A stretch of 64,000 nucleotides of DNA. Source: Artocarpus heterophyllus (Eukaryota; Streptophyta; Magnoliopsida; Rosales; Moraceae). The first letter of the stretch is position 1. The number at the start of each line of letters is the position of its first letter. The notes under the pieces are model-generated. The model was given only the letters and a program-made list of their open reading frames with translations, had not been told where the DNA came from and did no database searches. This document shows, in pieces, positions 24,301 through 36,490 of this stretch. Where the stretch lies: contig CM046341.1 in NCBI GenBank assembly GCA_025403435.1, positions 434,001 through 498,000 on the forward strand, written 5' to 3'. The translations under genes and the position numbers were made by a program.

Positions 24301-24961
24301 GATTATGATATTATGTAATGATTTTTTTAATGAAATGTTTTATGTTGTGAGATAAGAAAGTGTACTTACTAAGCTTATGCTTACTTACTTTTATATCATG
24401 TTGTAGACAAAGGTAAAAGAGTAGGTGGAGGATGGAGACGGCCATGTGCACTAGGAGTGTTGGATTTGAAACAGAATCATACCATGAAAAATAAAATTAA
24501 TTACTTGAACAATGATTTTATTATTTTTTTATTTTTATTTTCTGCACTGATATTGATTCAAGACTTTATTTAATTTTCTATAGATTGTTGAGATTGTTTA
24601 ATATTTCTTTAATAGATTGTTTCTTTATTTTGATGTGGTTAAATTATTTGGACATATAAGTATTTTTCTTGAGAGACTTAAACATTGTTTGAAGTTTTGT
24701 GTGTCTATAATTTAGTAAATGATTGTATTATAAACTAATCGTTTCTATAGGCGATTGATTAGCCAAATATTATAAGTGTTTCGTTGGGCTAATCGAGGTA
24801 AGATAAACAAATCTTGTAAGTAGTTTAAAAAAAAAAGTTATGCATGTTTTTCCTGGGATATTTTGTTTGAGTGTAAGTATTTTATTTGAATTATTATCAT
24901 AAAATATTAACATTAATGGTAACAGTAACAATTATTGTAACATTGATAAGGGGCCGTTACA
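21385..24961 (+). mobile_element. Solo LTR D, 3.6 kb, nested in copia 2
   Basis: It starts TGTAACGTTCG and ends GGCCGTTACA, with a perfect 5-bp duplication CATTG on both sides (21380-21384, 24962-24966). Removing it rejoins the copia 2 RNase H sequence with no lost base. No internal domain is present. It is related, in inverted orientation, to the LTR at 57840-60901 (shared AACACTTGGGCCCTTAAAGAT). A TATA box CTATATAAAAACC near 22087 precedes a CT-rich stretch and probably starts the R region. Confidence 0.93.
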
Positions 24962-24966
24962 CATTG

Positions 24967-25423
24967 ACCACAAGCTTGTTGGATATAGTGACAGTGATTG
25001 GGCTGGAGATGTTGATGATCGAAAGTGCACTACCGGTTTCATATTCTTCATGGGAGATGTTGTCTTTCCATGGATGTCAAAGAAGCAACCGATTATCACT
25101 ATCTCAACATCATGTGTTTGTCATGCAATTTGGCTCAAAAATTTGCTACAGGAGCTGAATTTGTCATAAGACGAGCCAACTACGATTTATATTGACAACA
25201 AATTAGCTATGGCCCTGGCAAAGAATCTAGTTTTTCATGATAGAAGCAAACACATAGATACACGCTACCACTACATAAGAGAGTGCATTGTAAGAAAGGA
25301 TATGTAACTAGAATATGTGAAGTCCCAAAACCAAGTAGCTAACATCTTTACTAAGCCACGCAAGCATGAAGACTTTATCAAGTTGAGAAGCTTACTTGGA
25401 ATCACAAGTCAAGTTGACGGGGG
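24967..25423 (+). pseudogene. Copia 2 RNase H (3' part)
   Basis: Just after the solo LTR the reading frame resumes with YSDSDWAGD (near 24985), then DRKCTTGF, YIDNKLA and HIDTRYHYIREC, the copia RNase H signature, up to the polypurine tract. Single-base shifts and stops (for example near 25167 and 25305) disrupt it. Confidence 0.85.
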
Positions 25424-25648
25424 TGTTGAAAGATAACCTTGATTTAGGCCAACATCAATAAATGTATGGGATTAAAATTTAGTCATTAGGCCTAAATCTA
25501 ATTAGCCAATAAGCTCATTTCCTAAGAAAGTTTTTATAAATAGTTCTTAAAATAATATCTACATATTTTTTAGAGTGCGAGAATTGTAGAGAATTTTAGA
25601 TATTAGATGAATTCTGGAGAGTGAATTGTAGACATTAGATTAAAAGTT
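25424..25648 (+). repeat. Copia 2 3' LTR, truncated
   Basis: It begins TGTTGAAAGATAACC immediately after the polypurine tract. It runs into the short LTR-like repeat at 25649 without a recognisable CA end, so it is probably truncated. Confidence 0.65.
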
Positions 25649-28600
25649 TGTTGGCACAATCCTAGCCATTGGTTAAGGATGTAATGACTGAAAAAATTTA
25701 GAAATTAATAAGTATGATTAATTGAGGATTTTTCCATCATTACTCAGCTAAATACTTGAGAAAGTACAAGATTTGAGTTTATTAATATGCAAATTTGAAG
25801 GTCTTAATAGCTGTAAGACCTTAGAAATAAATAATATTGTGAATATACAAATTTATGTGCTTTATTTATGAAACATGTAACAATATAATGTTATGATAGT
25901 ATATTAAAATAATTAAAAATAATTATTTAATGTGCTAAACCAAAAGTCTATGATTTATTGATTTTATGTACGAGCCAAAGAAGTGATCTTATAAGAATCT
26001 CAATTAGAATGTTTAAATTTGGGATTATTTGACAAAAAAGTGGAATTTCCAACTTACTATGACTATGTGGAAAATTCCTATATGATATCAATTTAGTAAA
26101 AGAAACCCAAATCAATAGTAATCATGAGCTCTATACCATGACTTAGAAAATGGTGAGCACCAAGTTCAAGTATGCAAGAATTCCAATGTTTTGAATATGT
26201 ATAGTTAGTTATTATACACATTAATAATTACGTAAGGTTTATTATTATTGTTGTAATAATAATGACAATAATAATAATATGTATAGTTAGTTATTATTCA
26301 CATTAATAATTACTAAGTTTGGAATTTCATATTAAATTGACTTTTAGATAGTCAATTTAATTTACAAAATGTTTATGAAATTACAGCTATTGTTTTTATA
26401 ATGAAATTGAAGTTTACAATATGAAAATTTTTAATGAAAAATATATGTTTTAAATTACATTTTTACAGTTTTAAAAGTGTAAAAAAAATAAATAATATAT
26501 ATAATAATTATATTGAGCAAAATTTTAAATACGTAATATCTTTCTTAGAATACATACATACATATATATATATATACACATGTATAAATATGGATACATT
26601 TAAGAAAATAGTTAATCATCGGTTCTGAGGACAAATGTATCAAAGTTTACTGTTTCAAAATTAAATCATAAAATCCATATAGTATGAATAAATTTATGAA
26701 AATTCTTTTTATGTCAATATGAATATTTTAGTAACGCAACAATATAACAAGAGAATTAGAAATTTATGTGATTATCTTTAGAGTGCAAATAAATTACAGT
26801 TTTTAAAAGTACAATTATGTTTACAAAAATTTAAAATTACAGATTAAATTTGTTCTACCTAATACTACACAGTTTAGACTGTGTAGACCACAAAATGGTC
26901 TATAAATACATGAAAAAAATGCAGCAAAAAAATATGGCCAATCAAATCAGCTACCCCTTCTCTTTATACTTTCTCTCTCCACAGTTTCTCTCTCCTCAAA
27001 CTCAGTCCAAGATCTGGCCTCCATTTTCGACACCTCTTGCACAAGTGGAAAGCTCTCGTCGAGCTGAGTCCAACGGTGTGCCATGCCATCCACAACACCG
27101 CCGAAAAAAGCCATACGCGCCAATTGAAGCCATCGAAACATGTTACTTTTTTAACGTGATTTCTTTGTCGTCCGAGCATCGATCAACGTGATCTTAGTGT
27201 CCACGGACTTAACATGAAGAGAGGAACAAGATGGTACCAGTCTCAACGTCCAATTTTAGCTAGAGAAACATGACGGAATAGCCCCGTCACCACCATGGAG
27301 CCACAGTCGGACCTGCCATCTCTGGTGGTGGTGTGGCACACCGCCGGTGGCAAAAGAATCAGATGACGATAAGAGTGAGAAGCACCTTCCAATTTTCCCA
27401 TTGCCCCACCGCTCGTCGGAGTTTGAAGTCGCCGCCATCAAGCTACCATGGAGCTCACCGATCACGTAGCTCCGGCCACCGTTGAGGTCAATTAACCTCA
27501 CGGTTATGTTCAGAAGATGAAGGTGACCAAGACCCCTCGCTCAATTCCGTCGTTGAGTTGTCGATCATCGGAGAACGATGAGGTCCGTCGCTGCTATCGT
27601 GGGCAAAATTGGGTTTGCCATTCTTGGTAATTTCATGCAAAATTGATGGCACAAAAACACTCAGAGGATTGAGAGGCAGAAATTCGGCTCCTCGATTGCA
27701 CAAAACGACAGCTAATCATCGGAGAACCAAGACCCGCCACCTAGCGCCATCGTGAGGAGGTGGAGCCGTCGTTCCAAGCAATGTCGAGTAGCCCTATGTT
27801 AGGGGAAATGCTCAAAGTGACCTGGGGAGCAAAAGCCCACGGTCAATTTCTAAGCAAGAATGCCGGAAGACCGAGATCGAAGTTTGCATTTTTCACAGTC
27901 AATGACAACTTTGATTAGCATAGTTGGAGGCAAAATTAAATGAAATTGACATCATCATTGAACTCAGAAGGGTCAAATTAGGGAGGGTAGGCCCAAGCCC
28001 AGCCACCAACGGAGCCTAATTGACACCGGTCAATGACGGTCAACGGCTACCTCGAGTTTTTGTGATCCGGACCTCCGATCGATGATCTGAGACCACCTCC
28101 CAACTCGTTTCGACACTTTGAATGTGATGGTGACCTCCGTTCGAGTTAATTCCACTCCGATGAAAATCGTTTGGCACCAGTTGTACGTAGATCGAGGTGA
28201 CTTAGACTGTAGTAACGGAGTCTAAAATGATGTTTTCAGCATTAATAAATCTTCATGGAGCATTCCTAGCCATCCACAGCCGCTTGAGGAGCACTGTTGA
28301 GGATGCTGCACAAACTATAGATACAACAAGATGCAACTAGACCCGCTCAGCTCGGAGTCTAAGTAAGAATCTCGCCTATAGTATGAATAGTTTTAAAAAT
28401 AAATTAATTTTAAATATTTTCATAAAATTTATGAAAATGTATGATTAGTGACTTGTTACACTGTTATATGTTATGATGTGATATGTTATGTTATGACATG
28501 ATGTGAAATGCTATGATGATGATGATATGATTAATGTGTGATGTATGCAATTTTTAAATTATATTGTTTAATCACCTTCAAGTCAAGTATAATTATGATT

Positions 28601-30278
28601 TACGATTCATGAATTATGAAATTGTGATGTTATGTAGTGATAAGTCATACTGCATACACACAATAAGACAAGTTAGGGTGTCGTACCAACCCCCCGACCC
28701 ACGAGGAGGCTCCATGTTAAAGTAATGAATGATCTTGGTGTCATTGGGACCTCACGAACCCTAACCTCCCAAGACTCGCCTGCAACTGGTACGATCATTC
28801 AGGCCCAAAGTTAGAAGATAAGTTATAGCTAAAGTAATTAAGCATAAATCAAGTTGATAAGCAAGCATAAAATATTCATGCATATTTTTATTAAAATAAT
28901 TTTTAATCATTTTTGCAAGACTAATTTCCTACTTGTTGAGCAAAAGCTCATTTAAGTATGTTCATGCTGTAGGTAAGAAAAACCTGTCAGCGGCACTTGA
29001 TGGGCAGTGGTAAACGACAGACGAATGGTGAATATGGGAATGGATACCGCACACGCCATGTAATATTTTTGTATTATTATTATTATTATTATTTATGCAT
29101 GTTTTAATTTACGAAATTTTGTATGTTTACATCTTACGAAAATTATGTGCTTATGAATAAGTAAATAATTTACGTAATTATGTTTTAAAAACCGAGCTTG
29201 TGATTACGCAACGTTGGTCCAAAGGATTTTAAAGTTTAAAAATGTTGCAATAGACAATGCAACAAATGCACGAAATTTGTAAGAAAGAAAATTATAAGCT
29301 TATTTGGAATTACAAAGGATTATTGGAGTTTTATATTAAGCTAAGAAATGAATTCTATGAATATGTTTTTATAAATTTATTATGAAAGTTTAAAAGAAAA
29401 GCTTTAAGAAATTAGTATCTTAAACTTAAAAGTTTAAGTTATAAGAAATTATATTTTGTTTAGTCCAAGCAGGTTTACTTTTAAGAAATAATATGTTATT
29501 TTTAAGATGTTTAAATTATACGTAAAATATATAAATAATTGTTAAGAAAGTTTTAAAGAGCATTTAAATGGGATTTTATGTTAATATTTAATTTAAGATT
29601 GTTTTGGAAATAGTTTTATTTAAATTGAGAAATGTCTTTAAAGTAGTAGTTGCTAAATAATTATTCTTATGTTTAAAAAGAAAAGTTAGAGAAAATTACT
29701 ATGATTATGTTTCAAGAAATCAATGTTATGAGTTATGTAAAGGATTAAGCTTTTGGAAATTATAATTATGTTAAAACATAATAATTATTATTACGTTTGA
29801 GAAATTTATGTATTATGTTAGGTTTATGCTATTAGGTTTTGAGAAATAATTATTATATCTTTTAAGGTTATATGTTGAGAATACTTTATCTTCAAGAATT
29901 CATTTGTTACTAAGTTTTGAGAAATAATTATTATTTCCTCTAAGGTTTTATGTTAAGGATTCCACAACAAGAATCCATTTGAAAAAAAAAATATTCTGAA
30001 ATTTCTGTACTTTATCCATAAGTATGTTAAAGTTCATGGACATGTTTAAGTTAAGTGACAGCCACGTAGGGAGGGTCATCACAGAGGAGGTGCTACTAGT
30101 ATAAATAAGAGTGATTTCTCTCATTTTGCACCAAGAAGAAGTAAGAACTTCTAAGAGTAAGAAAAAGAAGTACCAAAGGTTCTTAAGAGAGTTTTTGAGG
30201 GTGTGTAAAATTGTAATTGTAAGAGTATTCAATCTTGTAATAAAAACTTTTGGTATTTGAGTTTGAACAAATTTCCAA
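25649..30278 (+). repeat. Short LTR-like repeat, copy split by solo LTR B
   Basis: The left part is 25649-25679 and the right part 30084-30278. Together they match the uninterrupted copy at 8265-8487 (shared ATTGGTTAAGG, TATAAATAAG.GTGATTTCTCTC and TTCAATCTTGTAATAAAA). Confidence 0.7.
25680..30083 (-). mobile_element. Solo LTR B, inverted copy of LTR A, 4.4 kb
   Basis: Read on the minus strand it starts TGTGATGACCC and ends GTCATTACA. The flanks are AAGGA (25675-25679) and GAGGA (30084-30088), a 5-bp duplication with one change. The unoccupied sequence TTAAGGGGGTGCC in the copy near 8290 confirms the insertion point. Its TATA box (26901-26910) matches the position in LTR A. No internal retroviral region is present. 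The reading frames at 26850-27700 fall in the GC-richer U3 part and are not conserved as protein. Confidence 0.88.
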
Positions 30279-30467
30279 GGGTTCCTCCTTGTAATGCTTC
30301 TCCACTCTCTGAGTTTATCGCAACCTAATTACAACACCACTGCAAGGGCATCAGGAAATGAAACTGATAGGTTCGCTTTGCTCAAATTCAAAGAATCAAT
30401 TTCCAGTGATACACATGGAATCTTGAGAATGTGGAATGACTCCAAACACTTCTGCAGTTGGCCCACG
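30277..30467 (+). pseudogene. LRR receptor kinase, N-terminal fragment
   Basis: It starts at ATG 30294 and reads a signal-peptide-like MLLHSLSLSQP, then NETDRFALLKFKESISSD and MWNDSKHFCSWP, matching residues 36-73 of the intact RLK. Homology stops at about 30467, and the following 80 bases of open frame are unrelated. It shows that at least one more RLK copy once stood here. Confidence 0.85.
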
Positions 30468-30470
30468 CAA

Positions 30471-31214
30471 GTGTTGACGCGGCGCTGTGTGATTGGAAGG
30501 CTCTTAGCTCGGACACAGCTCGCTTGGCTGGTGGTTGCTGTGGTGACGTAATGGCTCAAATGCTTGATCTTTTACATTGTTTTTCAATCTGCAAATAAAT
30601 AAGCTAAAGCTAGGCATTTTCTAATTAAAAAAATCTGAATAAAAATAATAAAAAATGTTTAATTAAAGCTTAAATAGTTTATTATGCATTCAATAATTAG
30701 CAGCATTCAGTCTTTCTAGATGTAATGTCTTTTTCAGTATAGAATATGCCATCCTTTTTTTTTTTAAAACCACAAGTCTTTCTATAGTCCTTGTCACAAG
30801 TCTTGATACTGTTTTTGCAGAAATTTTCTCAGTATTATTTTTCTTCGGGTCAATTGTGAGACAAATGGGCTTTGGTCATTTTCCATATACACATTGTTGC
30901 TCCACTCATAGTTTACTTCATCATTGTCCCCGAAAACTTTAGAGTGATTTTGGTCATCAATTGTGGCTCTCTCTTTTGTTATTCTTGTTGTAGAAATTTG
31001 ACTCCTTTTTTTTCCCTTCAATTTAATTTTTCTTTAGGTCTGTAAAAGAGACCCAACATCTCTATTTTTTGTTATTGTTATTCAAGGATTATTCCTTAAA
31101 AAATTTGTTCAAACTAAATTTCAATATATTTGTACAAGAATCAGGAGAAATATAGCATCTACTATTTTTGTATGGAGGAAAAAATTCCAGAGTTACAGGT
31201 AACTTAATTAAGTC
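30471..31214. other. Unassigned DNA
   Basis: A GC-richer patch (30465-30545) follows the RLK fragment. A minus-strand frame at 30794-31021 (75 codons, rich in charged residues) has no family I recognise. No promoter, RNA gene or repeat end is clear. Confidence 0.3.
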
Positions 31215-31410
31215 GGGTCAACATTCCCCAGTCTTCAAGTTTGTCACCATTGACAGAAATAGTAGCCCTTACATGATCAATATAGTTGACTATTGTATCA
31301 ACTAGTGCGAAGACTTGGGAGGGAAAAAGACTTCAATTTTGGAGAAAAAGATAATAAAATACTTTCAAATCCAGTACTTATTTCATATGGATATTCCAGT
31401 TTTCACAAGT
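31215..31410 (+). repeat. Copy of the RLK 5' flank
   Basis: Shares CATTCCC.AGTCTT.AAGTTTG, CCATTGACAGA, TATCAAC..GTGCGAAG and AAAGACTTCAATTT with 9520-9680. It is another stranded copy of the RLK promoter and leader region. Confidence 0.5.
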
Positions 31411-31439
31411 ATGATATGACTTGTATTCTATGGTCAATA

Positions 31440-31640
31440 CGAAAGTACTTGTGGTCTACGGACTATAAAATTGACGGACTTCGTCATATCGTTTCTTGGC
31501 TCTTTTCTTTGGCTCACTTCATCTATGAACATGTCACCGGTCGGGTTTTCTTGCCTACATCTTGTTATCTTGTATCCAATATATGCGATAATACAGAATT
31601 TTCCCATCATAAGCCAATTAATTATGATCATCATATGTTA
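31440..31640 (-). pseudogene. Receptor kinase second-exon fragment
   Basis: The minus-strand frame contains RQENPTGDMFIDEVSQRKEPRND, which echoes the kinase subdomain XI stretch GKRPTDDMFKD of the intact RLK (45190-45220). Homology is short and the frame is broken, so this is a weak relic in the orientation opposite to the other RLK copies. It resembles the fragment at 48030. Confidence 0.45.
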
Positions 31641-31979
31641 TAACCTTTATTAATGCACGAAGAAATATGATTTCAATAATGGAAACCATCGATGATCAGA
31701 AGATCTAAAAACATCTTTCTTTGCTTCCCATAGATAAAAATGTACTAGCAGTGCCGTAAATGTTGAAATACAAACTTATTAAACGGGATGTGTTTCGAGA
31801 GTATTAGTTACTCCGTAATATCAGCCATCTTGACATTAGAGTCAATAAATCTAAATGTTTTAACAATAGCATGTCACAAAAAAAATACAAGATGTGGAGG
31901 AGAGTAATTATTCAGACACAAAAAATACATACAAACATTTTGTGGGTAAAACCAAAAGATTACAGGTGAAGGTTCAAAT

Positions 31980-34900
31980 TTAATGGTCGCTTCCTGCTTT
32001 TTTCTTCCAATCAAGCTTGGACGTTACAATGTTGGACTTCAAATGAATGACTTTCATTTTGTCAAGTAGTTCTTCAACTATTGAAATAGTAACAAAGATT
32101 TATCTCCCCGACTCTACAATGAAGTTTTTTTCCATAACGTAATCTATAAACTTTAAAAGACTGTCATAAAAATCATTTATATTCAAAGGACCTACGGGTT
32201 TGGAGTGAATGCCTAAAAGACTCCTACTAGGACCTACTAATAAGTCTTCTTTAATGACCCCAACTACGTGGCCGTTACTTAATTGCTTAGACATACGTTT
32301 ACTTATATTACTTAATTTTGCAGAACAATTATTATTTTTTATATCTATCTTTTTAAAAGTTAACTTTGCTAGTTAATTTAATTTAATACAATTTTTATCT
32401 TTTTTTTAAACATAAATAATAAAATTAAATAGTCATACAACTATATATAATATCAAAAAAGTAATAGTTATAAAAAACTATGTGCGAAAAATATGCGCAT
32501 AATATCAATTTCCCATGACTCTACTCTAATCGTCCACCACTTTGCCACCATTCATTAAACATTACCAGCAGATTGTTTACCTATAGTATGAATATTCTTG
32601 AATGAGCTTTCGCTCGATAATTAGGAATAATAACTTGCAAAACATTTGAAATAGCATATAATAACAATAAAAATATATGTACCGATTATGCTCAGTTACA
32701 ATCTTGTCTTATTACTTATCGTGCCTGAGTACTTGTACCGGTTGCATACGATCAATGGGATGTTAAAGTTTGTAAGGTCCCAATAGCACCATGACCTAAT
32801 TTAATTTATCTTTTATTTTTAAATCTTAAGCCAACCCGTATATCGAGAGGTTGGCACGACTTTCTTAGTTTAGTTCATCCTTAGAAGTTTCACTAATCAA
32901 TATAGCGGGCATGCAATATGACAATAGTATAGCATACTGTGACTAGAATTTAAAGATAATTGCTACTTTAAAAAAACATTTGTTTTAAACTATCCATGTT
33001 GTAGGCAAGATTCTTACTTATATGTCTTATGGAAGTAGGCTTCCCTATAAATTATGAATTCTCTTTTCTCTAATGAAAACAAATATATCCAAAAACACTC
33101 ATTAAGAGTGTGTAAGGATATTTTATTTTATGCTATTTAGATATAGCATAAACATTGGTATTTTGAGCACTATTCCCATTAGTATTTTCCTTTAATCAAA
33201 GGATAATAAAAATCACTTTTCCTATTACAAGGATTAATTATTTTATTAAATCCTCATAATATTAAATTTTTTCCTTAATTTCCATTAGCTCATATTAAAA
33301 TTTATAATTAATTAATTTAAAAATAAATATTAATTATCTATTGTCACTCTATCTGTATGACCTCAATCAACTAAACTAGACATTTCTTAAATTCATGATT
33401 CTTAAACTAAGTTCTAACTAACCAAGTTCTTAATTTATTTAATGGGCTCCTAATTGGTTCTAAGCCCATTAAGCCAAAAAAAATGATCCTATGATGTCCC
33501 ATAAAACATATTGTTTGAAACTATGACTTGAATGGCTTTTTAGACTAAAATGGATGTTGGACCCATGCCTAGCATCGTGGTACTAGGACTCTAGCACATG
33601 GAGTTTTTAAGATGGTTGTTTTAATGTCAAATTGAAAACTATTAAAGTTTATCCTTAGAAAATCTCATCCGTATAACTTAAGGATTCGAATAAAAATCGC
33701 TCTATAAAATAATGCCCAAATTAGTAACTCCCTAAATCTTAGGCTTATATAATCTTTCTAGAGAATTGTAATTTGTTGGTTTATCAAAAGATAGGATTCT
33801 ATAGTAATGTGATCTTTGTTTATAAAAATTGGTGTTAGAATATACTTTTTTATTAGTTTTAGAAGCTTGCCATGAAATTATATGTTAAAGACAGTTTTTC
33901 TTTTAAAGGTTTTCTCCATAAGAATTACTTGTCTTAGATATGTGATTTTATGATTTTCATGCTCATTTTAAAGCCTGGATCATCGTCTTTGACATATTTA
34001 TTTTCTAGTTAAATTTGTAAACTTACCAATTAAAAAGTTTAGAGTTTTTTTTTTTTTATAAATCCCAATTAAAGTCTATTAAAGGCAGATTTTCATAAAA
34101 CTTTCTTTACAAAAGTTCTTCATTTTGTTAAAAACAAAACTTTCGTATTCAACAAAAATTGCAACTCAGTCTAGAAATAACCCAAAACTTGAAAAAAAAT
34201 TTCAGCCAAAAAATATAGTTTTTGGATAGTTTTACAAAACTATCTATAACTGTATTTTAGATGCAAATTTTGCAAAAATATCTTCACAAAAGTTGTCCTT
34301 CTTATTGAAATCTAAAACTTTCAAGTTTGACAAAATATGAAATTTGGATCCGAAATGGTTCAAAAACGCCAAAACAATGATAACATTCCAAAACTGTTTT
34401 TGACAGTTTTTCACAAATTGCTTTTGAGCAGTTTTGGGATTGCTTTGGTGCATTTTTAAGACTATTTAGGTAGCCTGTAAAAAGTGCTTAGAAAGGCTAA
34501 TTAGAGTCAAAACCACATTTTTACTTAGTCACAGGTTTTTGTTCAAAACGTCAAAAAGTAAAAGTTACATGTTCAGAAAAGTTTTAAAAACCAACATTAA
34601 GGCCTTTGTTTAAGCGCTTAAAGTTTGCGGAAACTTTTTCCACAAACCAAAACTTGTAAGAACATAAACCTATCATGCAATTACTAACTTTTACATCACA
34701 TACATATATAAACTAAACTAACCAATACATAAATAATTATTACAAACCATTTCATCACCCAATCATCAAATCACTCATAAAATTGCAAACTTTAACCTTA
34801 GAAAATTTAAGGAAAAAGTTTAGAATCCTTACCCTTGATGACAACTTGTTGCTGGGTGATCTAATGCCACTAATTTCTCCTTTCCCTCTCCTTGTTTCAA

Positions 34901-36490
34901 ACACTTAAATATAAACTTAACCATAAAAAATCTAACTTTGTTTGGTCTCTATACCAAAGCTATCTAAGTAAAAATACTTTTTTGCTAAGCTAGGAAAATG
35001 AGAAGAAAAATGTAGAAATTACCTTAATCTAATACTTTAAAATCTCGACTTTTCTCTTTCTTTTTCCTTCCTTGGAGCTAGGTTTTTCTAGTATGGTAAT
35101 GGTAGGGAAAAATCTTGGAATATGACTTGGTGTGAATTAGGTCTTGGAGAGGGAATGGAAGAAAAATTTTCGTTAGAGAGTTCTTGAGTATATCCAGTTT
35201 TTGGAAGAAAAGGGAAGGAAAGGAAGTAAAATAGGATCTTTAGCTTGTTCATCTATTTGTAGACCAAACCTAATCTAATTATCTCACTTAACATATGCTT
35301 AATTAAGCTTTAAGTGACTTAAATAGGTTTCATTTTAGCTTAGAAACCTTTAAGTATGGCGCCATTCTAAGGGTGGGGTGGAGTGTAATTTCTGTACTCT
35401 TAATTACCCAAGTATACTTATCTTGGTAGTTAGCTTAATTTAAGGGCTTTGTCTCAAGACTTTTCTTGCAAGTTACCTCTTAATTAGATAAGCTTTTATA
35501 TTGTCAGCAATGAATGACTAACTTAGCTAACAAGATATTTAATATTTGATAGATATCCTACTATTTTTTTCCAATACAATGACGCGCCAACCACAATATA
35601 AATCAATATCGATGTTAGTTTAATTGCATATTGGTTTTGATTGTGTTGGGTCTTGAAATTTATTTTAGCTTTATAAAAATCTATACTTGACTTTTCAATA
35701 TCTAGACTTAGTAATGACATAGTTTTTGACAACGTCACCTTCCGAGTTTGTGTAGCTTTTCTTACTGAAACTGCTACTCGCACAACTCTGATTTTAAATG
35801 AATTGGCAAATAAGAATCTAATAGTGTTTCTCAGTATACTGTTAACTTTGTACTACACTTAGAAATTCTTATAATTAAATTTCTTAAGTTATTTACAGAT
35901 TTAAATTTCTTCCATCTTAAGTTGCGGTAGAATTTATTAATCAATTTTTTAAATCATAAAAGTTAATAAATTTAACTTTAAACTTTACTATAGAATTTTT
36001 TGAATATCCTCATAACAATTCCGTAAATCCTTAGATCATAAAATTCATACATGATTTTTCTGGGAAAATCTTTGATTTAAATATGTAAATTATATTATTT
36101 AATTTTAAGATTTTCTCGGTTATTACATCTTCAACAGTGCCTAAACCACCATGTAATATAATGAAAGCGTCAGAGTTATAGATCATGTTTTTAAAATGCT
36201 TAGAAATGCCCAAAGCTCTCTCTTTCTTACCAATTGTTTTCTCACAGAGGTTCACCTTAGCTAGAAGATGAGGGATAATTCCTACAACATGGCTACCGTT
36301 GGAATATGTTGTTGTTGCTACATTTTCCATTGACCCTCACTTACCTCCCCATAAATCAGGTTAATCTTCCTATGTGCTAAGACTTGTCCGAAGTGTTCTG
36401 CAGCTTCTAAGTAGACTTACCTTTACTTGGACTGGAACCACAAAATGCATAGATGGTTTTGATTTTCCTAGATGAATGGGAGGAAGACAT
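31980..36490 (-). pseudogene. LOG-like: LONELY GUY (LOG)-like cytokinin phosphoribohydrolase pseudogene
   Basis: LOG enzymes release active cytokinin bases from riboside 5'-monophosphates. From ATG 36490 the minus strand reads KIKTIYAFCGSSPSKG, then (after a 1-base shift) EAAEHFGQVLAHRKINLIYG, then NGSHVVGIIPHLL, NSDAFIILHGGLGTVED, and after a solo LTR (32250-36127) LGIHSKPVGPLNINDFYDSL, ending near 31980. These follow the LOG order, including the CGSS start and the GGxGTxEE catalytic motif. Lesions are a frameshift near 36415, loss of part of the first Gly-rich region, the LTR and an in-frame TAA near 32097. The sequence lacks the introns normal in LOG genes, which suggests a retrocopy. Confidence 0.85.
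32250..36127 (+). mobile_element. Solo LTR G, 3.9 kb, inside the LOG pseudogene
   Basis: It starts TTTAATGACCCC (decayed TGTAATGACC) and ends CGGTTATTACA. A perfect 5-bp duplication TCTTC lies at 32245-32249 and 36128-36132. The GAGCTTTCGCTC box near 32605, the ACTTGTACCGGTTG region near 32733 and the TTTTCTCGGTTATTACA end match the LTR A/B/C family at lower identity, so it is a diverged member. Coding sequence of the LOG pseudogene continues on both sides. Confidence 0.88.

Larger units (their letters stand above)
17345..25648 (+). mobile_element. Ty1-copia retrotransposon 2, 5'-truncated, in RLK intron
   Basis: It starts within gag, shortly after the splice donor of the RLK pseudogene. Its 5' LTR, primer site and gag N-terminus are absent. 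It keeps RT and RNase H and ends with a polypurine tract (ACGGGGG, near 25417) and the start of a 3' LTR. It differs in sequence from copia 1 and belongs to another lineage. It contains a tripled 532-bp block and a nested solo LTR. Many stops show it is dead. Confidence 0.9.

Noticed and set aside
26850..27703. Several overlapping open frames on both strands
   Set aside because: They fall within solo LTR B and correspond to the GC-richer LTR patch. No domain is recognisable.
30084..30232. Minus-strand frame at 29948-30232 as a gene
   Set aside because: It spans the border of solo LTR B and the short LTR-like repeat and has no domain.
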